Below are positions 6,905 to 13,356 of a DNA stretch of 13,356 nt, in pieces. Numbering within the stretch: position 1 is the stretch's first letter; every line of letters begins with the position of its first letter. The stretch is taken from assembly GCA_005779525.1 (NCBI GenBank), contig SXIZ01000090.1, positions 1 to 13,356 of the forward strand, read 5' to 3'. The DNA is from Methylococcaceae bacterium. GTDB taxonomy: Bacteria; Pseudomonadota; Gammaproteobacteria; Methylococcales; Methylomonadaceae. The notes under the pieces are model-generated. The model did not search any database, was not told where the DNA came from, and worked only from the letters and a program-made list of their open reading frames with translations. The position numbers were made by a program, and so were the translations under genes.

Positions 6905-8104
6905 ATGCCACATTTTGACATCATTACCATGGTTTTTATGCTGGTTGTCGTCACCTTTCTATTGGCAGGGGTTCGTGCTATTGCGAGTTTACAAGCGGGC
7001 AATATCTTAGGGCTTAAACATTGGGCGTTAGCCAACCTTTGTATTGCCGCCGGATTTTCATTAAGTTTTATCCCGCAACCACTCAACCCCATAAAAATCC
7101 TCTTGGGCGTAACCTGTTTGGCTTTAGGGCAAAGCTTACAATACACGGGGATTCAACTATTTAAATATGGGCAATGCAATTATCAATTTCCTTTTTGGGT
7201 CACACTGACCGTATTATGCCAAACGATTATCTTCAATTTTATTTACCCCGATATTGAAATACGCGCCATGCTCAATTCGCTGGCACTCGCCTTTACCAAC
7301 GGCATGTGCGCCAGACAATTACTGATCCGTGTACCGCAGCCTATGCGAACCGCTTATTGGTTAAGCGGCTTTTCGTTTGCCGCCTTGGCGATGCTAATGT
7401 TGATGCGCTTCATTAATTTGATCCTGGCATACCCGAGCAATTACACATTGTTTGCCCAAGTCCCTATCAATTTAGCATCATTTTTCATGGCCAGTATTGC
7501 GCAATTAGTGATTACCTTTGGCTTTGTGCTAATGTTGAACTACACCTTAGCCTCGAAACTCGAGAAACTTGCACATACCGATGAACTCACTGGGGTACTG
7601 AATCGCCGCGCACTGTTTACCATTGCCAGAAAATTATGTGCGCAATTTGCGCGCAATGGACACAGCATCAGTATGTTAATGTTAGATATCGATCATTTTA
7701 AAAGTATAAATGATCGCTTCGGACATCCGGTAGGAGATGACGTGTTATGCCAATTTACTAAAATCGCGCGTAATTTGGTGCGCGAAGGTGATTTTATCGG
7801 ACGCTACGGTGGTGAAGAATTTTGCATTCTATTACCTGACACAGACTTAGCAGAAGCAATGCATTTAGCAGAACGCATACGCGCGCATTATACCGAGATC
7901 GAACTTGCGACCTGTAATGGCGATGCGATTTGCTGCACGGTAAGTATTGGTATAGCTCACTCGCAAGCACCTATCATCGATTTTGAACAACTCCTCAAAG
8001 CTGCAGATCAGGCGTTGTATCAAGCGAAAGCCGATGGCCGAGATTGCGTGCGGGTTGCCACCCCTGAACCTGCTAAGCTTAACTCAAAATATAAAATAGC
8101 TTAG
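6905..8104 (+). CDS. membrane-bound diguanylate cyclase (GGDEF domain)
   Basis: This 399-residue protein is predicted to make cyclic di-GMP from two GTP at the inner membrane. Residues 1-220 hold about six or seven hydrophobic segments and resemble no sensor domain I can name. The GGDEF domain (about 222-385) is complete: DELTGVLNRRAL, metal-binding DIDHFK (D261, D263 region), IND and GHPVGDDVL, the signature GGEEF at 302-306, and AADQALYQAKADGRD. RxxD (R293-D296) lies five residues before the signature, so the inhibitory c-di-GMP site is present and product feedback is likely. No EAL domain is present. GGGGA sits 4 bases before the ATG. It is divergent from the glucan synthase gene, so a role in exopolysaccharide or biofilm control is plausible but unproven. 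Confidence 0.93.
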   Translation: MPHFDIITMVFMLVVVTFLLAGVRAIASLQAGNILGLKHWALANLCIAAGFSLSFIPQPLNPIKILLGVTCLALGQSLQYTGIQLFKYGQCNYQFPFWVTLTVLCQTIIFNFIYPDIEIRAMLNSLALAFTNGMCARQLLIRVPQPMRTAYWLSGFSFAALAMLMLMRFINLILAYPSNYTLFAQVPINLASFFMASIAQLVITFGFVLMLNYTLASKLEKLAHTDELTGVLNRRALFTIARKLCAQFARNGHSISMLMLDIDHFKSINDRFGHPVGDDVLCQFTKIARNLVREGDFIGRYGGEEFCILLPDTDLAEAMHLAERIRAHYTEIELATCNGDAICCTVSIGIAHSQAPIIDFEQLLKAADQALYQAKADGRDCVRVATPEPAKLNSKYKIA

Positions 8105-8132
8105 CCATAGACTTGATAGATTATGTACCGCT

Positions 8133-8159
8133 AGACATCGACTACCATTACCAGACATC
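8133..8159. repeat. direct repeat AGACATC, 20 bp apart, upstream of draT
   Basis: AGACATC occurs at 8133-8139 and 8153-8159. The 20 bp period is close to two helical turns and lies 36-62 bp before the draT start, in the only gap between the cyclase gene and draT. No NifA site (TGT-N10-ACA) and no -24/-12 promoter is visible here; a TGT...ACA pair at 8123-8136 has an 8-base spacer and does not fit. It may be an activator site or chance. Confidence 0.25.
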
Positions 8160-8194
8160 ACTCCCCCAGATTCCGACCCAGCAACCTAAAAGCC

Positions 8195-9001
8195 ATGCTA
8201 AAAACATCGCCCTATGGTCATAGCAGCAATTTAATTGGCATAGCCACCGATGAACTTGCTAGCTATGAATTTAATAGCCATCCTCACGCCTTACACATCG
8301 CCGGAACTCGTGAAGCCTCAGCGGGTTTATTTGCCCAGCTAGAGCAGCAGACCTCTTATGACACCTGCGGACAAATCTTTCAGGATTATATGTGTGTAGT
8401 GTTTGGCTTTGAGGCCGAACAACGCTTACGCACCGATGCAGCAGGTCGGCGCCGCTACCGCAATAGTTATCTCAAACTTATCCAAGATTGGGGACTGGAT
8501 TCTAATAATGCCCAAGGTGCGGTGTTTAAAGGCTGGGTTGAAAGCCGCTTTGGTTTGTTTCCCAACTATCACAAGCAGCGACTGGCAAACTTTATGAGTC
8601 AAGAATGGCTGATCTACATCGAAGAAAAAATGCATAGCCGTTATCATAATAATTGTATTTATATGCAGTTAGATTTGCTGTATGAATACTGTCAATGGGT
8701 AATTACCCGCTTTCATAAACCTGCAGCTACCCACAAGACCTTGTATCGCGGTATCAATGCCTTGGATACGCATCAACTTTGGCAGAATGCCGCAGGAGAC
8801 ACTATTCTGAGTTGCAATAGTGTAGTTTCGTTTACTGATCGGCGCAGTATTGCCAGTGAATTTGGCTCAGTGATTCTCGAAGTACAGGTACCGATGGTGA
8901 AACTCATTTTTTTTACCGACCTGCTCCCGCAACATGCCCTGCATGGCGAAGCGGAGTACTTGGTCATTGGTGGGCAATATCAAGTAAAAATCGGACGATA
9001 A
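8195..9001 (+). CDS. draT: NAD+--dinitrogen-reductase ADP-D-ribosyltransferase (DraT)
   Basis: DraT transfers ADP-ribose from NAD+ to an arginine of nitrogenase iron protein (NifH) and switches nitrogen fixation off when ammonium appears or energy falls. In diazotrophs it is controlled through PII proteins. The 268-residue product is full length and shows family landmarks: GHSSNLIGI near the start, LHIAGTRE (33-40), KGWVESRFGLFPNYHK (112-127), EEKMHSRYHNN (143-153) and LDLLYEYCQW (159-168). The R-S-E transferase elements are present: YRG with R185, SFT with S212, and GEAEYL with E252/E254. It starts 90 bp after the cyclase gene without a clear ribosome site (only TAAAAG upstream of the ATG), so translation may be weak. 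draG follows 3 bp later. No NifH substrate is encoded in the window. Confidence 0.93.
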   Translation: MLKTSPYGHSSNLIGIATDELASYEFNSHPHALHIAGTREASAGLFAQLEQQTSYDTCGQIFQDYMCVVFGFEAEQRLRTDAAGRRRYRNSYLKLIQDWGLDSNNAQGAVFKGWVESRFGLFPNYHKQRLANFMSQEWLIYIEEKMHSRYHNNCIYMQLDLLYEYCQWVITRFHKPAATHKTLYRGINALDTHQLWQNAAGDTILSCNSVVSFTDRRSIASEFGSVILEVQVPMVKLIFFTDLLPQHALHGEAEYLVIGGQYQVKIGR

Positions 9002-9004
9002 CAC

Positions 9005-9901
9005 ATGATCACCCAAGAACTGAAAGAACGAGCCCTAGGCGCATATTTAGGTTTTGCCTGTGGCGATGCGCTAGGGGCAACGGTGGAGTTTATGACACCC
9101 AGCCAAATTCAGCAGCGTTACGGCCTGCACCAAGATATCATCGGTGGCGGCTGGCTAGCACTTAAAGCGGGCCAAGTGACAGATGATACCCAAATGTCTC
9201 TCGCCTTAGGCGCAGCGATATTGGAACAGCAAGGCTGGCAACTAACCGCAGTCGCCGAACACTTTCTGACTTGGCTGGACAGCGATCCACCTGATATTGG
9301 TAACACCTGTAAACGCGGTTTACTGCGTTATCGGGCAACAGGTGAACTCTGTGACCCTATCAGAAAAGATTCCGCAGGTAATGGCGCCTGTATGCGCAAT
9401 TTGCCTGTTGTGCTCGCAACGCTGTGGCATGCAGACGATTTTATCGAATGGAGCTTGCAACAAAGTCATATTACCCACAACAATCCCTTATCAGACGCAG
9501 CAACCTTGTGCTTAGGCCAGATGACTCAGCACTTAATCCAGGGATGCACGTTAACGGAGACCTTATCTCTAAGCGCACAATTAATCGCCAATCATCCTGA
9601 ATTTAATTACCATCCTTACCCTGGCAAGTCCTCAGCCTATATCGTAGACACCGTGCAAACAGTCCTGCATGCCATCGAAAATACCGATAACTTTGAAAGC
9701 TGCCTGCTAAAAACCGTAAATCAGGGCGGAGACGCAGATACCACTGGCGCCTTAGCAGGCATGCTGGCTGGCGCGCATTACGGTGTATCCCAAATTCCTG
9801 AACGCTGGTTAGCAGCGCTAGATCAAAGTATTACGACACAAATACAGCAGCAGAGTTTGGAGCTATTGCAGTTGGCGAAAAGCTTCAGCATACAGAAATA
9901 G
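9005..9901 (+). CDS. draG: ADP-ribosyl-[dinitrogen reductase] glycohydrolase (DraG)
   Basis: DraG removes ADP-ribose from the modified arginine of dinitrogenase reductase and restores nitrogenase activity. It is a dinuclear-metal ADP-ribosylglycohydrolase, regulated in known diazotrophs by sequestration through GlnK and AmtB. The 298-residue product has the expected sites: GDALGATVEF (20-29, E28), TDDTQMSLAL (59-68), DPPDIGN (94-100), NGACMRNLP (126-134) and GGDADTTGALAGMLAGAHYG (241-260), supplying the metal-binding Asp and Thr residues. The length is that of classical DraG. The start ATG lies 3 bp after the draT stop, indicating a two-gene unit, and a probable terminator follows the stop. 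Other members of the family hydrolyse different ADP-ribosyl substrates, but the partnership with draT makes the DraG role strongly favoured. Confidence 0.93.
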   Translation: MITQELKERALGAYLGFACGDALGATVEFMTPSQIQQRYGLHQDIIGGGWLALKAGQVTDDTQMSLALGAAILEQQGWQLTAVAEHFLTWLDSDPPDIGNTCKRGLLRYRATGELCDPIRKDSAGNGACMRNLPVVLATLWHADDFIEWSLQQSHITHNNPLSDAATLCLGQMTQHLIQGCTLTETLSLSAQLIANHPEFNYHPYPGKSSAYIVDTVQTVLHAIENTDNFESCLLKTVNQGGDADTTGALAGMLAGAHYGVSQIPERWLAALDQSITTQIQQQSLELLQLAKSFSIQK

Positions 9902-9922
9902 CGCTCAAGGCCTGGGCGTTTT
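9902..9922 (+). terminator. probable intrinsic terminator after draG
   Basis: The stem CGCTCA (9902-9907) pairs with TGGGCG (9913-9918), with one G-T wobble, around the loop AGGCC, and TTTT follows. It begins at the base after the draG stop codon. The U-tract is short, so termination may be partial. Confidence 0.55.
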
Positions 9923-9961
9923 ACTCAAAATTACAGCAGAATCTATAAGCCCCACCAGCCA

Positions 9962-9970
9962 TGTTAAAAT
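9962..9970 (+). promoter_or_regulatory. candidate extended -10 promoter for the ydbL-rlmD-ykuD-truA run
   Basis: TG-T-TAAAAT at 9962-9970 is an extended -10 element. A start near 9977 would leave a leader of about 26 bases before the ATG at 10003. A second, weaker option upstream is TATAAG following TTTACT at 18 bases spacing. The location after the draG terminator supports a new transcription unit beginning here. Confidence 0.42.
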
Positions 9971-10002
9971 GTCACTTTTAGTCCATCCCTAGCGAATCCG
10001 AT

Positions 10003-10587
10003 ATGCAAAAATTATCGCTTTTGGCCGCATTGTGTTTAAGCGCTTGCGTGACCATTAATATTTACTTTCCCGCGGCAGCTGCAGAAAAAGCGGCGGATCA
10101 AATTATTAAAGAAATCCAACAACCCGCAGCCCAACCTGCCAAACCCAAACAAGATTCGCATTGGTCTGGCGTGCAACTGGCCATGGTCAATTTATTGCAA
10201 CAAGGTTTAAATGCGCTGATTACACCTGCGCATGCCGAAGCAGATTTAAGCATTGATAGCCCAGAAATTCGCCAACTCAGCGCCACCATGCAAGCTCGCT
10301 TTGCAGAATTAGCGCCAGCGTATGCCCAAGGCTGGATTGGTATTCAAGGTGATGGCCTGCTGGGTCTGCGGGACACAGGCAGTGTGCCGCTCAATGCGCG
10401 CAACAGTTTAAATAAATTAATCGCCGCCGAAAATGCTGATCGCATGCATTTATACCAAGCTATCGCACATGCCAATGGACATCCCGAATGGGCTGCCGAG
10501 ATTAAAAGCACGTTTGCCGCACGTTGGGTCAGCAATGCACAAGCAGGCTGGTGGATTCAAGCAAATGGTACATGGACGCAAAAATAA
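10003..10587 (+). CDS. YdbL-like DUF1318 lipoprotein
   Basis: This 194-residue predicted outer-membrane lipoprotein has a short N-terminal signal ending in lipobox LSAC (C15); the next residue is V, so no inner-membrane retention signal. VTINIYFPAAAAEKAADQII (16-35) follows, then a Pro/Ala/Gln linker (about 38-52). The DUF1318 domain (about 80-192) has IDSPEIRQL, GLLGLRD, RNSLNKLIAAENADR, HANGHPEW and WWIQANGTW. Before it, GLNALITPAHAEA resembles a buried signal-peptide end, suggesting a lipoprotein head joined to a YdbL-like domain. In E. coli, YdbL is encoded with YnbE and YdbH, which act in the outer-membrane phospholipid-transport (TamB/YhdP/YdbH) field; a similar envelope role is inference. 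No ydbH neighbour is present. It leads a four-gene run and is followed after 2 bp by rlmD. Confidence 0.8.
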   Translation: MQKLSLLAALCLSACVTINIYFPAAAAEKAADQIIKEIQQPAAQPAKPKQDSHWSGVQLAMVNLLQQGLNALITPAHAEADLSIDSPEIRQLSATMQARFAELAPAYAQGWIGIQGDGLLGLRDTGSVPLNARNSLNKLIAAENADRMHLYQAIAHANGHPEWAAEIKSTFAARWVSNAQAGWWIQANGTWTQK

Positions 10588-10589
10588 GC

Positions 10590-11924
10590 ATGGCACAGCG
10601 AAGCAGAAAACGAAAAACCTTACCCACAGAAGCGGTCAACGCCACGATTAAGTCACTGGCACACGATGGACGTGGCGTTACCCATGTCGATGGCAAAGCG
10701 GTATTTGTAGACGATGCCCTGCCTGGAGAAGAAGTAGAGTTCATCTATACCGATATCCGCAAAGATTATGCTGAAGCTAAAGTGGTGGCGGTACTCAGCA
10801 AAGCACCTGAGCGCGTAGAGCCTGCATGTGCGCATTATGGGGTCTGTGGCGGCTGCAGTTTTCAACATGTAGAGGCCCAGGCGCAAATCAGCTTGAAACA
10901 AGGTTTGTTGTTAGAGCAATTTACGCGCATAGGCAAAGTTGCGGTGAGCGACTGGTGGCAACCTTTAATCGGCCCACATTGGGGCTATCGACGTAAAGCG
11001 CGCATGGGAGTGAAATACGTCGCTAAAAAAGAGCGGGTATTAGTTGGCTTCCGTGAACGTCGGCAACAGTTTTTAGCGGAAATCGAAAGCTGTAAAGTCA
11101 TGCATCCTCTGGTCGGCGAACGCTTAATGGCGCTTTCCGCGGTCATCGGCGAATTGACGATACGCGATAAGATTCCCCAAATTGAAGTTGCCATCGGTGA
11201 CAGCCAGTGTGTGCTTGCCATTCGGGTCTTAGAGCCACCCAGCAGCGAAGATATTGAAAAGTTACGTGCTTACGCCCACGAACATGGGGTATCCATTTGC
11301 CTGCAACCCAAAGGCCCGGATACCATTAAGCCACTCCCAGGTGAGCCAGAAGTCATCCCAAGCTATGCACTACCGGATCAAGGTCTAGCATTTCAGTTTA
11401 AACCCGCGATGTTTACCCAAGTAAACTACGATATTAATCGCCAGATGATCAATCGCGTACTCGAGACGATGGCGCTGACCAAAGATGATGTCGTTCTGGA
11501 CTTGTTCTGCGGTCTGGGGAATTTCACGTTACCGCTGGCCACCCAAGCAGGTTCGGTCGTTGGCGTTGAAGGGGATCTTCCGTTAGTCGAGCATGCCAAA
11601 ATGAATGCCCGACTCAATCAAATCACTAATGTAGAATTTTATGCCGCCGATTTGAGTAAGGATATTGCGCTGCATCCTTGGGCGCAACGCCGCTACACCA
11701 AAGTCATGCTTGACCCCTCGCGTGCAGGCGCCAGCGAAGTGTTACCTCACCTTAAGCTCTGGCAACCGGAACTTATTATGTATGTTTCTTGTAATCCATC
11801 AACGCTCGCCCGCGATGCTGGCATCTTGGTGCATGAATTAGGCTATCGTCTGGTTAAAGCCGGGGTGATGGATATGTTTCCACATACGGGGCACGTTGAA
11901 TCCATGGCGTTATTTTGCAAATGA
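10590..11924 (+). CDS. rlmD: 23S rRNA (uracil-1939 C5)-methyltransferase RlmD
   Basis: RlmD uses S-adenosylmethionine to make m5U1939 in 23S rRNA. From the ATG at 10590 it is 444 residues (E. coli 433). The N-terminal TRAM-like domain (about 14-70) includes AHDGRGVTHVDGKAVF. The Fe-S cysteines are C80, C86, C89 and C168. The Rossmann methyltransferase part has FTQVNYDINRQM (275-286), the SAM-binding LDLFCGLGNFTLPLA (303-317), LDPSRAGA (374-381) and the catalytic loop YVSCNPSTLARD with C401. I chose 10590 because the product begins MAQRSRKRK like the family and lies just after the preceding stop. An ATG at 10572 and a longer frame from 10524 would overlap the upstream gene and add unrelated residues. 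The stop forms an ATGA overlap with the next start. Confidence 0.95.
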   Translation: MAQRSRKRKTLPTEAVNATIKSLAHDGRGVTHVDGKAVFVDDALPGEEVEFIYTDIRKDYAEAKVVAVLSKAPERVEPACAHYGVCGGCSFQHVEAQAQISLKQGLLLEQFTRIGKVAVSDWWQPLIGPHWGYRRKARMGVKYVAKKERVLVGFRERRQQFLAEIESCKVMHPLVGERLMALSAVIGELTIRDKIPQIEVAIGDSQCVLAIRVLEPPSSEDIEKLRAYAHEHGVSICLQPKGPDTIKPLPGEPEVIPSYALPDQGLAFQFKPAMFTQVNYDINRQMINRVLETMALTKDDVVLDLFCGLGNFTLPLATQAGSVVGVEGDLPLVEHAKMNARLNQITNVEFYAADLSKDIALHPWAQRRYTKVMLDPSRAGASEVLPHLKLWQPELIMYVSCNPSTLARDAGILVHELGYRLVKAGVMDMFPHTGHVESMALFCK

Positions 11925-12418
11925 AGACGGAAGGCTTAGATCGTTATATCGATGTAGATTTAACCGCGCAACAGCTAACGTTGTATATACATGGAAAAAT
12001 TCCTCGGCGTTACGAGGTCTCCACGGCCAAAAATGGTCCTGGTGAAACCAAAGGTAGTGAATGTACACCGCGCGGTTGGCATAAGATTCGCGCCAAAATC
12101 GGCACCTTACAACCGGTAAACAGCGTGTTTGTGGGACGAAGACCAACGGGTGAAATTTATTCTCCCGAACTGGCCAAATTATTCCCACAACGCGATTGGA
12201 TTTTAACCCGGATCTTATGGCTGAACGGCCTAGAACCGGGAAAAAACCGCTATAAAAACGTGGATTCCGGCTGGCGTTATATCTATATTCATGGCTGTCC
12301 AGACGAAAGTTCAATTGCATTTCCGCAGTCACACGGCTGTATTCGCATGCGCAACAGTGACTTACTAGATTTGTTTGAGCTAGTCACAGCAGGCATGCTG
12401 GTCTATATCCATGAATGA
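11921..12418 (+). CDS. YkuD-domain protein without signal peptide; possible cytoplasmic L,D-carboxypeptidase (ElsL-type)
   Basis: This 165-residue protein is essentially a single YkuD (L,D-transpeptidase-fold) domain. The catalytic signature is intact: H124 in YIHGCP and, 14 residues on, SHGCIRM with H138, C140 and R142. The N-terminus (MKTEGLDRYIDVDL) is hydrophilic, with no signal peptide, membrane segment, LysM or peptidoglycan-binding domain, so secretion looks unlikely. In Acinetobacter baumannii a signal-less YkuD protein, ElsL, acts in the cytoplasm as an L,D-carboxypeptidase trimming tetrapeptides during cell-wall recycling. A similar job is the best inference, but an L,D-transpeptidase exported another way cannot be excluded. 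I chose the ATG at 11921, which overlaps the rlmD stop as ATGA; a TTG at 11915 would add two residues. The end overlaps truA by 8 bp. Confidence 0.85.
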   Translation: MKTEGLDRYIDVDLTAQQLTLYIHGKIPRRYEVSTAKNGPGETKGSECTPRGWHKIRAKIGTLQPVNSVFVGRRPTGEIYSPELAKLFPQRDWILTRILWLNGLEPGKNRYKNVDSGWRYIYIHGCPDESSIAFPQSHGCIRMRNSDLLDLFELVTAGMLVYIHE

Positions 12419-13235
12419 TAGTTACCTGCAGCCACGACGCCTAGTCATGGGGATAGAGTACGACGGCAGTCAATTTGCAGGCTGGCAGTGGCAACGTGAC
12501 AAAATCACGGTGCAATCTGTGCTGCAAGATGCCCTAGCAATTATCGCCAACCACCCGGTCAGCGTCTTTTGTGCCGGGCGCACTGATGCCGGGGTGCATG
12601 CGCTTGAGCAAGTCGTGCACTTTGAGACCACCGCAGTGCGCACGCCTAAAGCTTGGCTGATGGGCGGCAATTCCAATTTGCCGGACAGCGTGCGCATCAT
12701 CTGGGTCAAACCCGCCATTGCAGATTTTCATGCGCGTTACAGTGCGATTGCTCGGTTTTATCGCTATATTATTTTGAATCGTCCCATAAAATCAGCATTA
12801 CAGCCCACGCAAACCACGTGGTGTTATCAGCCCTTAGATGCCGAAAACATGCATACCGCGGCACAGTTTTTATTAGGTGAACATGATTTTAGTTCGTTTC
12901 GGGCGCAAAACTGTCAATCGGTGAGCCCCAATCGCTTAATGTATTTCATCCAAGTGCAACGCGTCGGCGAACAAGTCATTATCGACCTATCGGCCAATGC
13001 GTTTTTACATCATATGGTGCGCAATATTGCTGGGGTCTTAATCGAGATTGGGACAGGCAAAAAACCTGTCAGCTGGGCCCAAGAATTACTGGCATTGCGA
13101 GACCGCAAAGCCGCCGCCGCGACCGCCTCGCCGTGTGGCTTGTACCTGGGGGGCGTACATTACCCCCCACACTATGAGATTCCCAGCCACCCGCTGTTTA
13201 AATTATTACCGCAAGATGCGAAGCGCTTTGATTAA
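12411..13235 (+). CDS. truA: tRNA pseudouridine synthase A
   Basis: TruA isomerises uridines 38-40 in the anticodon stem-loop of many tRNAs. The 274-residue product is the usual length. It has GIEYDGSQFAGWQWQ (14-28), CAGRTDAGVHALEQVVHF with the catalytic aspartate D59, DFHARYSAIARFYRYII, GEHDFSSFRAQNCQS, and NAFLHHMVRNIAGVLIEIG toward the C-terminus, followed by AAAATASPCGLYL; all are family landmarks. The ATG at 12411 overlaps the YkuD gene end by 8 bp and gives an N-terminus aligning with E. coli TruA; an internal ATG at 12447 would cut close to the first strand. It is the last gene of the plus-strand run and converges on an incomplete minus-strand gene. Confidence 0.96.
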   Translation: MNDSYLQPRRLVMGIEYDGSQFAGWQWQRDKITVQSVLQDALAIIANHPVSVFCAGRTDAGVHALEQVVHFETTAVRTPKAWLMGGNSNLPDSVRIIWVKPAIADFHARYSAIARFYRYIILNRPIKSALQPTQTTWCYQPLDAENMHTAAQFLLGEHDFSSFRAQNCQSVSPNRLMYFIQVQRVGEQVIIDLSANAFLHHMVRNIAGVLIEIGTGKKPVSWAQELLALRDRKAAAATASPCGLYLGGVHYPPHYEIPSHPLFKLLPQDAKRFD

Positions 13236-13242
13236 ACGCTTC
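13220..13242. other. hairpin across the truA stop codon
   Basis: GAAGCG (13220-13225) pairs with CGCTTC (13237-13242) around an 11-base loop containing the truA TAA. It lies between two convergent genes, where a two-way terminator would be useful, but no T-run follows on either strand, so a termination role is uncertain. Confidence 0.25.
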
Positions 13243-13253
13243 CAGTCCAGATC

Positions 13254-13355
13254 TTAAAGCCCTAATTCCGATAACCCTGGATGCTCATCTGGGCGACGAC
13301 CCAACTCCCAATGGAATAAACGCTCACTGTCACTAATCGCCAAGTCATTAATGCT
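13254..13355 (-). CDS. C-terminal end of an unrecognised gene (partial at right edge)
   Basis: On the minus strand the frame is open from the window edge to a TAA at 13254-13256 and gives 33 residues. They include ISDSERLFHWELGRRPDE followed by HPGLSELGL. The composition (Trp, His, Arg pairs, HPG) looks like real protein and the gap of 18 bp after truA fits a convergent gene. I do not recognise the family, and the start lies outside the window. Confidence 0.5.
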   Translation of the reverse strand, partial: SINDLAISDSERLFHWELGRRPDEHPGLSELGL

Positions 13356-13356
13356 C

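Noticed and set aside
8123..8136. NifA upstream activator site (TGT-N10-ACA) before draT
   Set aside because: The spacer between TGT and ACA is 8 bases, not 10, and no -24/-12 promoter follows.
10524..10589. Extended N-terminus of RlmD from 10524
   Set aside because: It overlaps the end of the lipoprotein gene in another frame and the residues do not resemble the family; the ATG at 10590 gives the expected start.
13220..13242. Bidirectional terminator between truA and the convergent gene
   Set aside because: The stem is only 6 bp, the loop is 11 bases and there is no T-run on either side; recorded as a hairpin only.
1..13356. CRISPR array, prophage, insertion sequence or toxin-antitoxin pair
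   Set aside because: I saw no regularly spaced repeats, transposase or integrase motifs, terminal inverted repeats around genes, or small paired genes of that kind.

Overview
The window looks like chromosome from a gammaproteobacterium with moderate GC (I estimate mid-40s percent by eye). The evidence is a proteobacterial RlmD with its Fe-S cysteines, a TruA close to the enterobacterial form, a DUF1318 (YdbL-like) lipoprotein, and an NdvB-type glucan synthase beside an OpgC-type acyltransferase. I cannot name the genus. The DraT/DraG pair suggests a nitrogen fixer or a relative of one, but no nif gene is visible here. There are no rRNA or tRNA genes, insertion sequences, phage genes or CRISPR arrays.

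Left block, minus strand (about 279-6452), in transcription order: a large membrane glucan synthase with a GH17-like domain fused to a GT2 synthase (ndvB-like), then 8 bp later an OpgC-like membrane acyltransferase, then galU after a 185 bp gap, then rnd (RNase D). The first three make a coherent pathway: GalU makes UDP-glucose, NdvB polymerises and probably remodels a periplasmic beta-glucan, and the OpgC-like protein probably adds acyl substituents. A TATAAT promoter lies just upstream of the synthase.

Middle: a 452 bp divergent intergenic region (6453-6904) is rich in inverted repeats. It includes two copies of a CAGTG-N4/5-CACTG dyad before a plus-strand gene for a membrane diguanylate cyclase (GGEEF, with an intact I-site). 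Downstream on the same strand are draT and draG, 3 bp apart, encoding the ADP-ribosyltransferase and ADP-ribosylhydrolase that reversibly switch off dinitrogenase reductase. A probable intrinsic terminator directly follows draG.

Right block, plus strand (10003-13235): a tightly packed run of ydbL-like lipoprotein, rlmD (23S rRNA m5U methyltransferase), a YkuD-domain protein without a signal peptide (probably cytoplasmic and plausibly an ElsL-type L,D-carboxypeptidase) and truA. The gaps are 2 bp, a 4 bp ATGA overlap and an 8 bp overlap, so this is probably one translationally coupled operon. The right edge holds the C-terminal end of an unrecognised minus-strand gene, and the left edge possibly the tail of a plus-strand gene.

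No clearly unprecedented system is visible. The most rewarding items are the DraTG switch away from nif, the glucan module facing a cyclase gene with paired operators, the structured intergenic segment, and the signal-less YkuD enzyme between two RNA-modification genes.
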